From: Asterionellopsis glacialis
Lineage: Eukaryota > Bacillariophyta > Plagiogrammaphyceae > Rhaphoneidales > Asterionellopsidaceae
Length of the DNA stretch: 64,000 bases
NCBI GenBank assembly: GCA_014885115.2
Contig: WKLE02005021.1
Span: 1-64,000, forward strand
Reading direction: 5' to 3'
Shown here in pieces: positions 1-9,769 of the stretch; the first letter of the stretch is position 1; each line of letters begins with the position of its first letter. A model generated the notes under the pieces. The model saw only the letters and a list, made by a program, of their open reading frames with translations, was not told the DNA's origin and ran no database searches. Both the position numbers and the translations under genes were made by a program.

Positions 1-510
1 GTAGAAATGCAGTATAATTTCTACTTACATAAAGATATCGTAGGCCTGGTACTTACAAACCTATTTGCCACGAAAGGTAAACTAGGAGCTAACGTGAAAA
101 GGGGCGCGAAGTACCTGGTACTCATAAATGAAAGAAATGCTGTAATATGGACAAATAAAAAATGAACAAAACCAAACAAAAAAGTGGTATTGTTGACTGG
201 TACATAATACAAGAACGGTCGACTGGACAGGGCTCTCTCTACTAGACTAGACTCTAGCTAGCAGTTGGTCACCAGTCACAACAACAACGCACAAGGAGAC
301 AAGCCCCGACTCACCTTCCCATCAAACAAAGCAGACCGCTAAAGCAACAACGAAATCGCTGCAGAAACACGATTCCTTTAGAGTTCTTGGAATCGCCATA
401 TCTTTGCAAGACGTGCCAAAAGACGGATTGACGAAATATTTTCCATAAAAAAAATCGACTTTTTTTTAATCCCATAAAATCACTTTCCACTTTTTTATAG
501 ATCGACAACA
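1..510. other. 5' flank of nucleoredoxin gene, no gene seen
   Basis: No coding region with family resemblance was found. The stretch at about 228-262 is rich in CTAGACTAG/CTCTCTA motifs, a type of short palindromic sequence that recurs in several intergenic regions of this window. The 3' part is the presumed promoter and 5' UTR of the gene that starts at 511. Confidence 0.5.
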
Positions 511-2009
511 ATGAGTGAAGAATTTGTTAAACTCTTTGGTGACAGGCTCGTAAATCCATCCACTGGTTATTCCGATGTCAATCCTGCCGATTCCATCGCT
601 GGAAAGACTCTGATGCTTTACTTTTCTGCGCATTGGTGCCCTCCTGTGAGTTTGTAAAAAATGCCCGCCTTTTGGTAACTTACAGACAATCCATCAAGAT
701 GTAGCATTTTTTTTCATTTCCCCAACCGAAAGCACTTTCTAACAATATCATAAACTTCTCTTTTGCACGTATGTTTATAATAATAATGCATCTTGTTTGG
801 TGTCCTTCCAGTGCCGACGATTTACACCAATGCTAATTGAATTTTACAACAAATTGAAAGCCAAGGGCGTAGATTTTGAGCTTGTCTTTGTTTCCCTCGA
901 CCGTGAAGAAAGACAGTGGCGTGAATACACGTCTGGTATGCCATGGTTATGTGTACCTTTTGATATGCCTGACAGTGACAAGAATTTGTTAGCGACCAAG
1001 TACCATGCTGAAGGTATTCCGCACCTCGTCGTTGTGGATGAAACGGGTGATGTAATCACGGAAGACGGAACTTCTCAAGTACAAATCGATTCCGACGGAG
1101 AAAAATTTCCGTGGACTCCACCAACTTTTGCAGACGTTTGGCCTTCTGAAATTCTCAGCAAATCAGGAACGATTTCATCCACCGATTTGAAAGATAAGTA
1201 TTTGATGCTTTATTTCTCCGCCCATTGGTGCCCACCTTGTAGGGCCTTCACCCCTGTTCTGTCTAAAGCATACACGGAACTGAAGCAACAGCGTGATGAT
1301 TTTGAGGTAAGATTCCTGCAGCGTGAAATTTCATTGCGATTCACTTCAAATTGGCCAGCGTGTCTCATGTATTGAAAAACTCTTGCAACGCTTGTAGCTT
1401 GTGTTCGTCAGCTCCGATCGTGACCAAGGAGGGTTCGACGAATACTTTGGTGAGATGACCTTTTGCGCTGTCCCCTTTGAGGATAGACAGGCAAAGAATG
1501 AACTAGCCAAAAGATTCAAGGTGCAGGGAATCCCCAAACTTATTATGTTAGGACCAGCGAATGAGGAGGGAGAACGTGAACTCGTCAATGATAGTATTCG
1601 TGGCGCTATCGAAAGTGGCGATTTTGCAGATTTTCCGTTCCATCCTAAACCATACGGCGATCTGAACAACGGCGGTGAAAATATCAACGATCGTAAGTGT
1701 CTCATCGTCTTCCACGAGAATGGAGACGACGATGATCAAAAGGACGTCGTTGAGGCTGTGAAAGCTGCAGCTTTGCAGTTAAAAGATAAGCACGACATGG
1801 ACTTTTTGTGGGCTCTTGACCCTACTGGCTTGACTCCACGTGTCAGAGATGCATTGAAAATGAAAAATATTTCAGATGAAGCAACCATGATTATTTTGGA
1901 CATTCCTGACCAGGGAGGATTCTACACTACTACAGAGACAGATGTTACAGTAGAAAACATTGTCAAGTTCATCGACAATCCCGGTGCACGTCAACAGATT
2001 GGGCGCTAG
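511..2009 (+). CDS. Nucleoredoxin-like protein with three thioredoxin-fold domains
   Basis: Three exons are read: 511-645, 812-1306 and 1398-2009, joined in frame by GT-AG introns (646-811, 1307-1397) to give about 413 aa. The first intron falls inside the active-site motif WCPP|C, which splicing restores (residues 42-46). A second WCPPC lies at about 184-188, and a third thioredoxin-like domain without the Cys pair follows at about 270-405. Two redox-active modules plus an inactive one is the layout of plant-type nucleoredoxin and related tryparedoxins, which reduce disulfides on target proteins. No signal peptide is visible, so a cytosolic or nuclear location is inferred. The ATG at 511 is the first in frame and gives a normal nucleoredoxin N-terminus (LFGDRLVN). 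The family is secure; the exact substrates are unknown. Confidence 0.88.
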
Positions 2010-2332
2010 AGACACCAAGTTTATAAGTATGCAAGTAAAAATGTTGAAACCTCTTAGTTTGCGCCTGTACATCCTGTTGCATAGAGCAATTGATGTTTCA
2101 CTTCTTTTTCATTGTCGGGTATACATAGTCAAAGGAAGCCTCCTCCATAATCAAACCAATAACAAATAATACTGCATCATGCCTTTACGAATGTTTAGCT
2201 GTTACTATTAGAAGGAAGTAATGCGTCATACGATGGAAGAGAAAAGAATTTAATGTTTTTTACTGTTTACTATGCAATATACCCTTTCACCAAATCACAC
2301 CCCAGATGCCTAAAACCTAACGTTTTGTTGGT
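2010..2332. other. Intergenic, convergent 3' ends
   Basis: AT-rich spacer between the convergent nucleoredoxin and primase genes. It is probably the 3' UTRs of both. No gene or repeat was recognised. Confidence 0.5.
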
Positions 2333-3766
2333 TTAAAAGTCTCCAGTTTGTGCAGCTCTCTGCTCAGCTAGGTCTCTTTGTTCCTTCCTTAATTCTTGAC
2401 GTAAGGGTTCCAAGAAATTTTTCTGGAAATGTTCAAATGGTTCCTTCAAAGATGTCTTTTGCCAATCATGTTTGACATTTTGGTCGCTGGTTGTATTACA
2501 ATCAATTTCCCGTTGAAGTTGGTCCAGAGTAGGTACCGCAAATGGATCAAAGGTTTCAATTTTAGAAACATCCATGGGGACACAAACACGTCCTGTTTTG
2601 GGGTGGACACAAAAGGGACTTTTCAGTAAATGGTTTTGCATTTTGGATACATTCACATCAAGACGGGGATAGGTGTGTTTGAAGACAGTCTGAGCAGGCC
2701 AAGATTCAATTTGAATCTTGTCAGATGCTGATACAGTTTTGGCAGTTTTACTATTCCCTCCCTTATTCTTTCCGATGAATATATTGAGATGTTTCTTCAG
2801 TGTCGCCCACTTTTCTTCAGGAGTCGAATCTTCGTCCTTCCATGCAGCCATCATCTTTTCCTGGACAGGCTTGGCAGCATCAGGAAGTGTTTCCAATAAC
2901 TTCGTCCAATGTTCTTCAGTAGACAAGAGTTTATGTCCAGTTTCAGGTACAACATGCTGGAGAAACATGGGTTCCAACTTGGTGTAGGCACGTGCAAGCA
3001 TAGGGTGGAGTGGATGTGGCAAGGTAATCTTTTTATTTTTGTCCGTTCCGAGCGATACCTCAAAATAGGATGCCAATGCACTTCGTGCTTCGTTGGATAG
3101 CTGTCGAGCAGCAGAGTCACTGACCCAACAATGCACACCGCGACGTCCAGAATAAAACCATGCAATATGTTTAAATCCAAAATCTTCTCGTAAGCCACTT
3201 TCCATAATCTCAATTGCCATTGTCATATAGGTCCAGCATTTGTTACAAATCTTGGCACCCGAACATCCACAACAACGAACATCATCGTAATCTGTAAGAT
3301 CAATATCAAATACAAGTTCACGTTGTTCTGTATGGAACTTAGCTTGGACGGCATTATGATCCTTTGGTGGGTGAGAAAAGATAGCTCCGATATCGATCTT
3401 GTTGGGACGGCGTTTCATAATGGCATTTGTTAATTCTTCTTGAGTTGAAAAGCTTTGGTATCGAATATAAATTTCCTCACCAGGTGCAGGTTCAATTGTA
3501 AAGGAGAATTCACGTTTCGAAAATAATGTTGCCTTTTGTTCATATGACAACCAATCATAGAGGAACTGGTACGGAAACAAACGAGAATAATACATGCCCA
3601 ACAACTCGGGGCTAAATACTTCGGACGATTCAGTTGCAGCAGTATTGTTCTTCTCACTTGAATCAACCTTTGACTGCTTCGTGTACCGATTTTCAACATT
3701 CGTCATGACTACATCAGTATCACCTTGGTTTGGCGCAGCATTCTCGTCGCCAACAGTGGACGCCAT
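2333..3766 (-). CDS. PRIM1: DNA primase small (catalytic) subunit
   Basis: A single uninterrupted frame of 477 aa. It carries the archaeo-eukaryotic primase signatures: LGMYYSRLFPY near residue 55, the metal-binding DIDLTDYDD (Asp154 and Asp156) and the SGRRGVHCWVSD motif about 60 residues later. A zinc-binding CCGCSGAKICNKCW segment sits directly after the catalytic aspartates, as in Pri1/PRIM1. The protein makes the RNA primer in the Pol alpha-primase complex in the nucleus. Its length is close to the human protein (420 aa), with an extra acidic N-terminus of about 45 residues. The gene is transcribed divergently from the PCNA-box gene at 4293, and a palindromic E2F-type site lies 126 bp upstream of the ATG. 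Confidence 0.95.
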   Translation of the reverse strand: MASTVGDENAAPNQGDTDVVMTNVENRYTKQSKVDSSEKNNTAATESSEVFSPELLGMYYSRLFPYQFLYDWLSYEQKATLFSKREFSFTIEPAPGEEIYIRYQSFSTQEELTNAIMKRRPNKIDIGAIFSHPPKDHNAVQAKFHTEQRELVFDIDLTDYDDVRCCGCSGAKICNKCWTYMTMAIEIMESGLREDFGFKHIAWFYSGRRGVHCWVSDSAARQLSNEARSALASYFEVSLGTDKNKKITLPHPLHPMLARAYTKLEPMFLQHVVPETGHKLLSTEEHWTKLLETLPDAAKPVQEKMMAAWKDEDSTPEEKWATLKKHLNIFIGKNKGGNSKTAKTVSASDKIQIESWPAQTVFKHTYPRLDVNVSKMQNHLLKSPFCVHPKTGRVCVPMDVSKIETFDPFAVPTLDQLQREIDCNTTSDQNVKHDWQKTSLKEPFEHFQKNFLEPLRQELRKEQRDLAEQRAAQTGDF

Positions 3767-4292
3767 GGTTTCACAACAATAATTAATATGAGACGTCTAT
3801 TGACTAGATACGTCGTACACAGGAGGTATCTGTGATGGTGTGCTTTTTCGGTGTCATTTCTTCACTTTTTTTGTTCACTTTTTTCTTGAAATTTGGCGCG
3901 CCAAAAAAAAATGCTCTTGTGCAGTGGTGGCAATCACCACGAGTAAGGGAACCATGGTTCTTTAATGCACAGACAGATGTACATACAAACATATAACTCT
4001 AATAGAAAAATATTCTCTTCGAATACGATATTACAGAAAATATTCGTTCATGAGACTATTTCTTACAACCTTTTACTTTTTAGAACGGGTTTTGTTTTGG
4101 AAAATAAATTCAAAACATAGATGCAGACTGATCCGACATCTTTCCATTCTCCACAATGAAACTCTCTCTCTCTTACGAATACTAGAGCTAGGCGTATTCA
4201 AAAGGATCTTCTAATCCAACACTAAAAAATTACAAAAGAGGTAACTGTGTGGCGTGAGTTTTGTGGTGAAACTTGTATCTCTTTTGCTCATC
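3767..4292. promoter_or_regulatory. Divergent promoter between PriS and PIP-box gene
   Basis: This 526-bp region separates two divergent start codons. It contains one perfect E2F-type palindrome (listed separately), T-rich tracts and a CTCTCTCTCT run near 4162. No coding sequence was recognised. Confidence 0.5.
3892..3905. promoter_or_regulatory. Palindromic E2F/DP-type site TTTGGCGCGCCAAA
   Basis: The 14-bp sequence is its own reverse complement and contains the E2F consensus TTTSGCGC on both strands. It lies 126 bp upstream of the primase small-subunit ATG and about 390 bp upstream of the divergent PIP-box gene. E2F sites in plants, animals and algae drive S-phase genes, primase among them. 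Use of the site here is inferred from sequence and position only. Confidence 0.6.
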
Positions 4293-6017
4293 ATGATAAG
4301 TAAATTCTTTCAACCCAAACAACAAAAGAAACGACCGAGGAATGAAATCAGCGAAAGCGCAAATGCTCCGGAAGATGATGTAGACGCTACCATGTGTACG
4401 AGAAAACGAAATGGACATAGTTCTGAATTGCCTTTCCCAAATTCTTCTTCGACGGTAACTGGAAATTCTGCTAGTCTTGCTATTGAAATCATGGACACTG
4501 ATGATGATCTATCTCCCCAAAAAGAAAAAAGTGAAGAGAAAATAATGCATCATCCAAAAGTCCCAGCCGCTGATTCTTCTTCTCTTTCAGTAAATATCAT
4601 GTGCAATACCAAAAATTTCATTCCTGCAATGGAAATAATTGATGACGATCTACCTCCCCCAAAAGACCAAGAAGTAAAAAAACTACACTGTGAAACAAAT
4701 CATGATGACTCAAGTATGTCACCAGATCTCTTACAGCCTGTACATGTATCGGTGACGCCTCCTAACGCAACTGTAACTGATTTTATAGAGCATAAATTTG
4801 ATGATAAAGACAACGATCATTCTACGGAGAAAGGGATTCTGCAGAAGAACGATCACCCTGAACGTTGTGTATCAGAAACTAAAAATATAAGTGCTTTGAC
4901 AGACAACAAAGCTAATGTTGAAAGTAAAGAGCAATCCAATGAAATAGAAATTCCACAAAAGGGCCATCACTTGGAAATGCCTGCAACAACAGAACTTATC
5001 AGCACAACCGACCCAATGGACAAAAAAGTCGATGTGGTAAAAGAAGATCAGTCAATTAAAGAACAAAGCTTACAAAACAACCAAACAGAGATTTCAGACA
5101 CACCATCTACCATCGCTGAAAAGGTAAACCCATTTGCACAATTCGCATTTAAAGATGAAACCAAAGCAAATGAATCTTCGACTTTAACTAATAGTCAGTC
5201 TACATGGTCTTCGCGACATGCAATGCCAGTTCGCATAAAAACAAGAAAAGATATTTCAAAACAATCTCAATCCCGTGACAAAAAGAAGGAATCATCAACA
5301 TCATCATCAACGATAACAACAAAATCTACCTGTGCAAAAGATGTTGGCAGCAAAAAGGGGAAAAAGACGCAGCAAAAATGGGTTCGAATGGCAGAGTTAT
5401 CAGCCGAAGAACAACAAAAGATTACACAAAAGTGGCACAGCTTGGCAGATCCAGACGCACCATTAGAAGTTCGACGTTTCCAAATTCTTGTAGCATCACG
5501 ATTACATGCTCGTTGTCAAGAACCTGTTGTACGGAAAGTTATGCAATCTCTTCGTGAGGTATTCACCGCAGAAGAACATGAAAAACCACAATCTGAGAAT
5601 CCTTGTTCAACTAATTCGGATGCGGCATCATCATCCTCAAATAATAATAATAATGATGACAATGGCGATTGTCACAACAGTAATGGCAATAATTGCACTG
5701 GCGGTTTGTGTGTGTCTACAGTAGCCAAAGCGGATCCTGAAGTATTGGCAAATGTCATTTCTTCTATTCAGTATTACAATACGAAAGCAAAACATATAGT
5801 GATGGCAGCAAATGAAATACAAACTCGTTTTGGCGGACTTGTTCCTGAATCAGAACATAGTTTAAAATCATTAACTGGGATTGGTGATGTTATGGGAGAT
5901 TTATTAGCATTTGTCAATAGCCGAGAAGCACACCACAATAGCAACAAAAAAGAAGTAAACCGGTCAGAAACAAAAGAACAAGATGATGCTTTGGCGAAAA
6001 CACCAACAGAAACATGA
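4293..6017 (+). CDS. PIP-box protein with truncated endonuclease III-like (HhH) domain
   Basis: 574 aa in one exon. The first ATG (4293) gives MISKFFQPKQQKKRP, which closely resembles the N-terminal PCNA-binding boxes of DNA ligase I and MSH6; the upstream in-frame GTG at 4254 is not needed. Residues about 20-330 are low-complexity and acidic. From about residue 362 the sequence resembles the N-terminal half of endonuclease III/NTH: YYNTKAKHIV matches the 'YN.KA..I' helix, then GGLVPES, then LTGIGDVMGDLL (about 527-538) in place of the helix-hairpin-helix LPGVGRKTAN. The catalytic lysine of that motif is replaced. The chain ends soon after, so the catalytic aspartate and FeS-cluster half are missing. 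An Asn/Ser/Asp insert at about 448-466 splits the fold. It may be a DNA-binding pseudoenzyme recruited by PCNA. Function is inferred. Confidence 0.75.
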   Translation: MISKFFQPKQQKKRPRNEISESANAPEDDVDATMCTRKRNGHSSELPFPNSSSTVTGNSASLAIEIMDTDDDLSPQKEKSEEKIMHHPKVPAADSSSLSVNIMCNTKNFIPAMEIIDDDLPPPKDQEVKKLHCETNHDDSSMSPDLLQPVHVSVTPPNATVTDFIEHKFDDKDNDHSTEKGILQKNDHPERCVSETKNISALTDNKANVESKEQSNEIEIPQKGHHLEMPATTELISTTDPMDKKVDVVKEDQSIKEQSLQNNQTEISDTPSTIAEKVNPFAQFAFKDETKANESSTLTNSQSTWSSRHAMPVRIKTRKDISKQSQSRDKKKESSTSSSTITTKSTCAKDVGSKKGKKTQQKWVRMAELSAEEQQKITQKWHSLADPDAPLEVRRFQILVASRLHARCQEPVVRKVMQSLREVFTAEEHEKPQSENPCSTNSDAASSSSNNNNNDDNGDCHNSNGNNCTGGLCVSTVAKADPEVLANVISSIQYYNTKAKHIVMAANEIQTRFGGLVPESEHSLKSLTGIGDVMGDLLAFVNSREAHHNSNKKEVNRSETKEQDDALAKTPTET

Positions 6018-7225
6018 TCCTTTCAAAAAATAATGTATTAGATATTTTAATATTCTTGTGAATTTATCCTGTTTTCCTTCACCCCAACGACATTACAGTA
6101 TTGAGAAGCACGTCAGAGCCAGGTTCTATACAGTTTAATTGAAAATCGACGAAGCATAATAATGAGACTATTTCTATAAGTTTTATTTTACATACTTTGT
6201 TACAAGTGCATTTTGCAATATTACCGTTCGAGTTCCAAGTCTGTTGTCAATATCTAAAGTGATGCAAATTGTATTAAAATGGATGACAACCCTGTCATGT
6301 GCAAGCATAAACATTCGATGTAGGCAACCTCCGGTGCAGACTACAGAAATTTTAAAAGCGACGTGGTGGGCCATTTTTACGGTGTAACGGCTTTTCTTGT
6401 GACGGTTTTGGATGCGATGGATCCTGCTGGATGATGTTTTGATTTTGCACTTGTTGTGGAGGATTTCGGTTTACAGGAGTAGACAAATGGAGATCATGCT
6501 CATCTATCGCATGTTTGATTAACTCACGTCTTTCACGGACGAGACATCCAGAAGCAAGCATGTTAAGAGGAGATAAACTTTAGAGATTTGAGGGTTTCGA
6601 GTGTTACGTTGTCTTCTGGCAGAAGGTGTGGCAGACAACAACAACGCCTTCTATGAACGGGTCTAATTAACAGAGTACGTGGTAGATCTTCTTTATATCT
6701 GCGCCCTACTAGTTGTTGTTAGCAGGACCTCTCTAAAGAGAACACAAGCGAACGCAGCGTTTATACACGATTAGCTCAGGATCAGGCGATGATGGCTGTG
6801 TTCTGAAAAAAGAACAATGTGAGATGCCCAAAATCCGAGTTCCAAGGTGTCAAGAAAATACGTCCAGTGTACTTTGCCTCTAATTGACCGCACTACTAGT
6901 TAATCACGACTACTAGAGTCCTACCGGTTGCAGCTTAGGTCCTACCAGGTACCTGTGGTACAGGTACTTGTCCAATACAGTAAAGCATATTGCCGTAAGC
7001 ACAAACGTACGTATTTTTTTCTCACAAATTCTCGCAAGTTCTCGCATGTTCACGTCGTAACGTAGTAAAGTTATCCAAACTATAATATAATCTCTTTGTT
7101 TCCGTAGATTCTTCTGTGTGCATGTTTAGACAAAACTGGACAGTCAAAAATGAGAAAAATTAGCTGTACCGTTGATATTAGTCGAGGTAAATGTATATTT
7201 TACAGTCAGTCTAATTTATATAATG
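6018..7225. other. Intergenic region with one doubtful small ORF
   Basis: Mostly non-coding. A 69-codon minus-strand ORF (6352-6561) is listed separately. At 6890-6970 there is a run of ACTAGTTAATC.ACTAG and GGTACCTGTGGTACAGGTAC motifs of the type repeated in other intergenic regions of the window. Confidence 0.4.
6352..6561 (-). CDS. Possible small hypothetical protein (69 aa)
   Basis: The ORF starts with ATG at 6561 and ends with a basic tail, GPPRRF. The N-terminal third (LVRERRELIKHAIDEHDLHL) looks like a charged helix and the remainder is Pro/Gln-rich. No family is recognised. Base composition matches nearby coding DNA and no larger gene covers it, but an ORF this short can arise by chance. 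Transcript data would be needed to accept it. Confidence 0.25.
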   Translation of the reverse strand: MLASGCLVRERRELIKHAIDEHDLHLSTPVNRNPPQQVQNQNIIQQDPSHPKPSQEKPLHRKNGPPRRF

Positions 7226-8173
7226 CTAGTTAGTAGTGCTTTTTATGTTGGATCCATTTCTAACAGTCTCACGATATGCACTATCAACACCAACTGAATC
7301 TAGGTACTGATCTATCGAACCATGCACAGAGCGAATCCACTCAAGTGTTTCTGCCATTGCCAATTCAGGACTTCCACGGAAACGGCTCCAGTCTATTGTA
7401 GTAGATTTGGCAGTAGGATCACTCCTCTTTCTCTCATTGGGAAATTTGGCATCTTCTCCTCCCAACAAGGCACCCGATGCAGCATAATTTAAGATCATGT
7501 TATTATCGTCAAGTCCAAGGTATCCTGCCTCCAGTAGCATGGCCACAACACCAGTACGGTCTTTTCCCTTGGCGCAATGAAATAAGACTGCACCACGATT
7601 TGATTCTTCTGCACATACTTTTAAAACAGAACCTATTTGAGGGCCTGATGTTGCAAGCATGATTGTGTAAAGTAATCCAAGTCCACAATCCTCAAGATGC
7701 CTAGCGGCAGCACGGTCAAGCGCACCGCCTTCAAATGCTGTACGGAGAGTGGATTGTATTCGCATTCCTGTAGGCATTCGTTCAATAGCTTCATCCCAAA
7801 AGGCATCAGGATCTAGTAAAGGTGCATGATAAAGTCGAGGTCCCTTTTCATCACTGTCAATATAGTTTTCAATGATACCACCGTTTCGAGCGATACGATT
7901 GCTGTTCCCAAAAGTTTGGTACAAAACGTTTGCTGCCTCTGTACGACCAGCTTCTCCCTTTGATATTTCATCAATGTTCCGAAGATCTATGACGGCTGCC
8001 AAGGGTCTACCGTGAAGCTCTGTTGATGCCGGCGACAGCAAGGTTTCCATACCCTGTTCGGTAATAGCATCAAGTGCTGCTGAACGATAATATAGACCTT
8101 CAGCCACTGGTCGAAAGTTTCGAACTCCGTCCAATGCCATTAATACTGGCCAAATTGAACTGAAAAGCCCCAT
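7226..8173 (-). CDS. Tyr_phosphatase3-family protein phosphatase
   Basis: 315 aa, single exon. The N-terminal GVRNFRPVAEGLYYRSAALD (about 17-36) is the hallmark opening of the Tyr_phosphatase3 family (bacterial and fungal 'NFRD' phosphatases). The P-loop HCAKGKDRTGVV fits the C-x5-R-T signature of Cys-based phosphatases, with nucleophilic Cys and phosphate-binding Arg present. Members act on phosphotyrosine or phosphoinositides; the substrate here is unknown. The protein begins MGLFSS, which fits an N-myristoylation signal (Gly2, Ser6), so membrane attachment is possible. A TATATATAG sequence lies about 35 bp upstream of the ATG at 8203-8214 and may be the core promoter. Confidence 0.88.
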   Translation of the reverse strand: MGLFSSIWPVLMALDGVRNFRPVAEGLYYRSAALDAITEQGMETLLSPASTELHGRPLAAVIDLRNIDEISKGEAGRTEAANVLYQTFGNSNRIARNGGIIENYIDSDEKGPRLYHAPLLDPDAFWDEAIERMPTGMRIQSTLRTAFEGGALDRAAARHLEDCGLGLLYTIMLATSGPQIGSVLKVCAEESNRGAVLFHCAKGKDRTGVVAMLLEAGYLGLDDNNMILNYAASGALLGGEDAKFPNERKRSDPTAKSTTIDWSRFRGSPELAMAETLEWIRSVHGSIDQYLDSVGVDSAYRETVRNGSNIKSTTN

Positions 8174-8660
8174 GCCAATTCCTTCTTTTTTTCAATGCTT
8201 CTCTCTATATATAGGTGTAGCTGGTTATATCGCTTGTGGAAAAAGTTACCGTTTGTGTGTCATGATGATAATGTGTTGAGCGTTACGTCAAGGTTGCATG
8301 TTTTAACTGTTCGATTTGTGAGAAACTGGAGTGTCGTCAGATGTTGGCATTGCGTCATCCTGTGAAAAGAAATTCTAAAAATTACCTGACATATGTACAG
8401 ACCCCCCCAACAACGCCGTCTGCCTGTTTTACGTACCGGCAGGCACAGGCCGATCGACAGAAAACCTCCTTTGAACGAGCAACACTTGAAAACACGCACC
8501 AACTTGCTTTTCGCCATCTTTGAAACGTTCTTAGTCGGGACTTGAGGGTTTGTTCTACCCCTGAAACATACACTAGTCTAGAGGTCCTAGTTTGTCACGT
8601 GTCGTCACCCTACACATAAAGTATAGCAAAAGGCATTGCAACTGATTGACATCGCAAACA
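8174..8660. other. Divergent intergenic region
   Basis: Spacer between the phosphatase gene (minus) and the secreted-protein gene (plus). Overlapping ORFs of 60-85 codons exist on both strands but overlap each other and resemble nothing. It is presumed to be a bidirectional promoter. Confidence 0.4.
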
Positions 8661-9349
8661 ATGATAAGCCGTCGAATCAAAACCTTCGGAATAGCATCGC
8701 TCCTTGTTCAAGTACGTACTACAAGTGTCGCAACAACAGAGAAACTTTATCCGCAAAATATTCCTTCCACTTTTTTAACCGCTCCTTTGTTTTGTTCACT
8801 TCTTATTTGCATGATTTCCAGCTAGCCGGAGCTCAGTTTGGTGTAAACAAAAAAAATGCTGCTGCAGATGTAGGTGCACAGGAGGTTGGAGCCGATGGCA
8901 AAGTAGGAGCTCTGACTGGAATGCTTGATGATCCTGAAATGACCGAGGCAATCGATATGTTTGCAAACATGAGTCCCGAAGAAATGGAGGAAACTATGCA
9001 AGAGTTAATGAATATGTTTGGAGATGACCCAGAAACGGCTGCGGCTATTCAGGATGTAATGAAAGAAATTGGTGGTATGGACGGCCAGGCAGTAAAACAA
9101 TCAATGGAAGAAATGATGGCTGAAAAACAGGTTGCAGGTGCAATTGGAGAAACTTTGGAAATGCTTGCCAATGCAGATGAAGGGATGTTTAAAACAATTC
9201 TTGGAGAAAAGGATGCTATTCTTGAAAGTGTAATTGAGTCTGGTAGTCTTTCAGCTGAAGACATTGCGAAATATAGAAATGATCCAAGCCTTTGGGAGGC
9301 AGAGTTGAAACATATCTGGCTTGAGCTTAAAAAACAAGCCAACTCATAA
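8661..9349 (+). CDS. Small secreted acidic, Met-rich helical protein
   Basis: Two exons, 8661-8711 and 8822-9349, are joined across a 110-bp GT-AG intron to give about 192 aa. The join creates a classical signal peptide: basic MISRRIK, hydrophobic FGIASLLVQLAGA, then QFGVNKKN. The mature part is strongly acidic and helical, with repeated MSPEEMEETMQELMNMFGDD and AAIQDVMKEI elements that recall STI1/DP-type helical repeats, but the match is too weak to assign a family. The signal places it in the ER, outside the cell or, if the A-Q-F site is accepted, possibly the plastid. The +1 residue is Gln rather than Phe, which argues against the plastid. Function is unknown. Confidence 0.7.
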
Positions 9350-9769
9350 AAAATATTCAGCGGACTTTTAAACTGTCAACTTTGAAAGGACTATTTCAAA
9401 CTTGTTCATTTTCGCGTACACATGCAATCCAATGAATATCGGAATGTAGCGTTGTTTCATCAGTTCGAATGTCTGAGGTTTGCCATCTCTGCAACACCCC
9501 AGAGTAACGGTATCAGGCACAAGTACATTATACATCATGCTTGGGAGCGATCGAAAATTTGCCGCCGAGACCGAGTCATAAACCCAGTACTAGTACATAG
9601 AAAACTTGTCGGTTGCTGTCACAGGTCGACAGTTGTCACAGACCGTCAAGGCTACTACTTTACACACCTCGGTCTCAACCACCCTTGGTCTCACAGAGAC
9701 AGATCATATTATTGAAGATTGTCTGGAACGCTACTTCTTGCTCATTGAACCCCAAGGGAATGCTTTATT
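9350..9769. other. Intergenic, upstream of Pol kappa
   Basis: No gene is recognised. Three overlapping plus-strand ORFs of 73-110 codons start here, but they run into the Pol kappa frame out of phase and resemble nothing. Probably the promoter and 5' UTR. Confidence 0.45.

Noticed and set aside
4254..4292. Longer start of the PIP-box gene, giving a hydrophobic leader
   Set aside because: The frame opens with GTG, not ATG. The first ATG at 4293 gives a typical N-terminal PCNA box, so the apparent leader is 5' UTR.
8341..8523. 60-codon plus ORF between two promoters
   Set aside because: It overlaps two minus ORFs of similar length, and none has conserved features.
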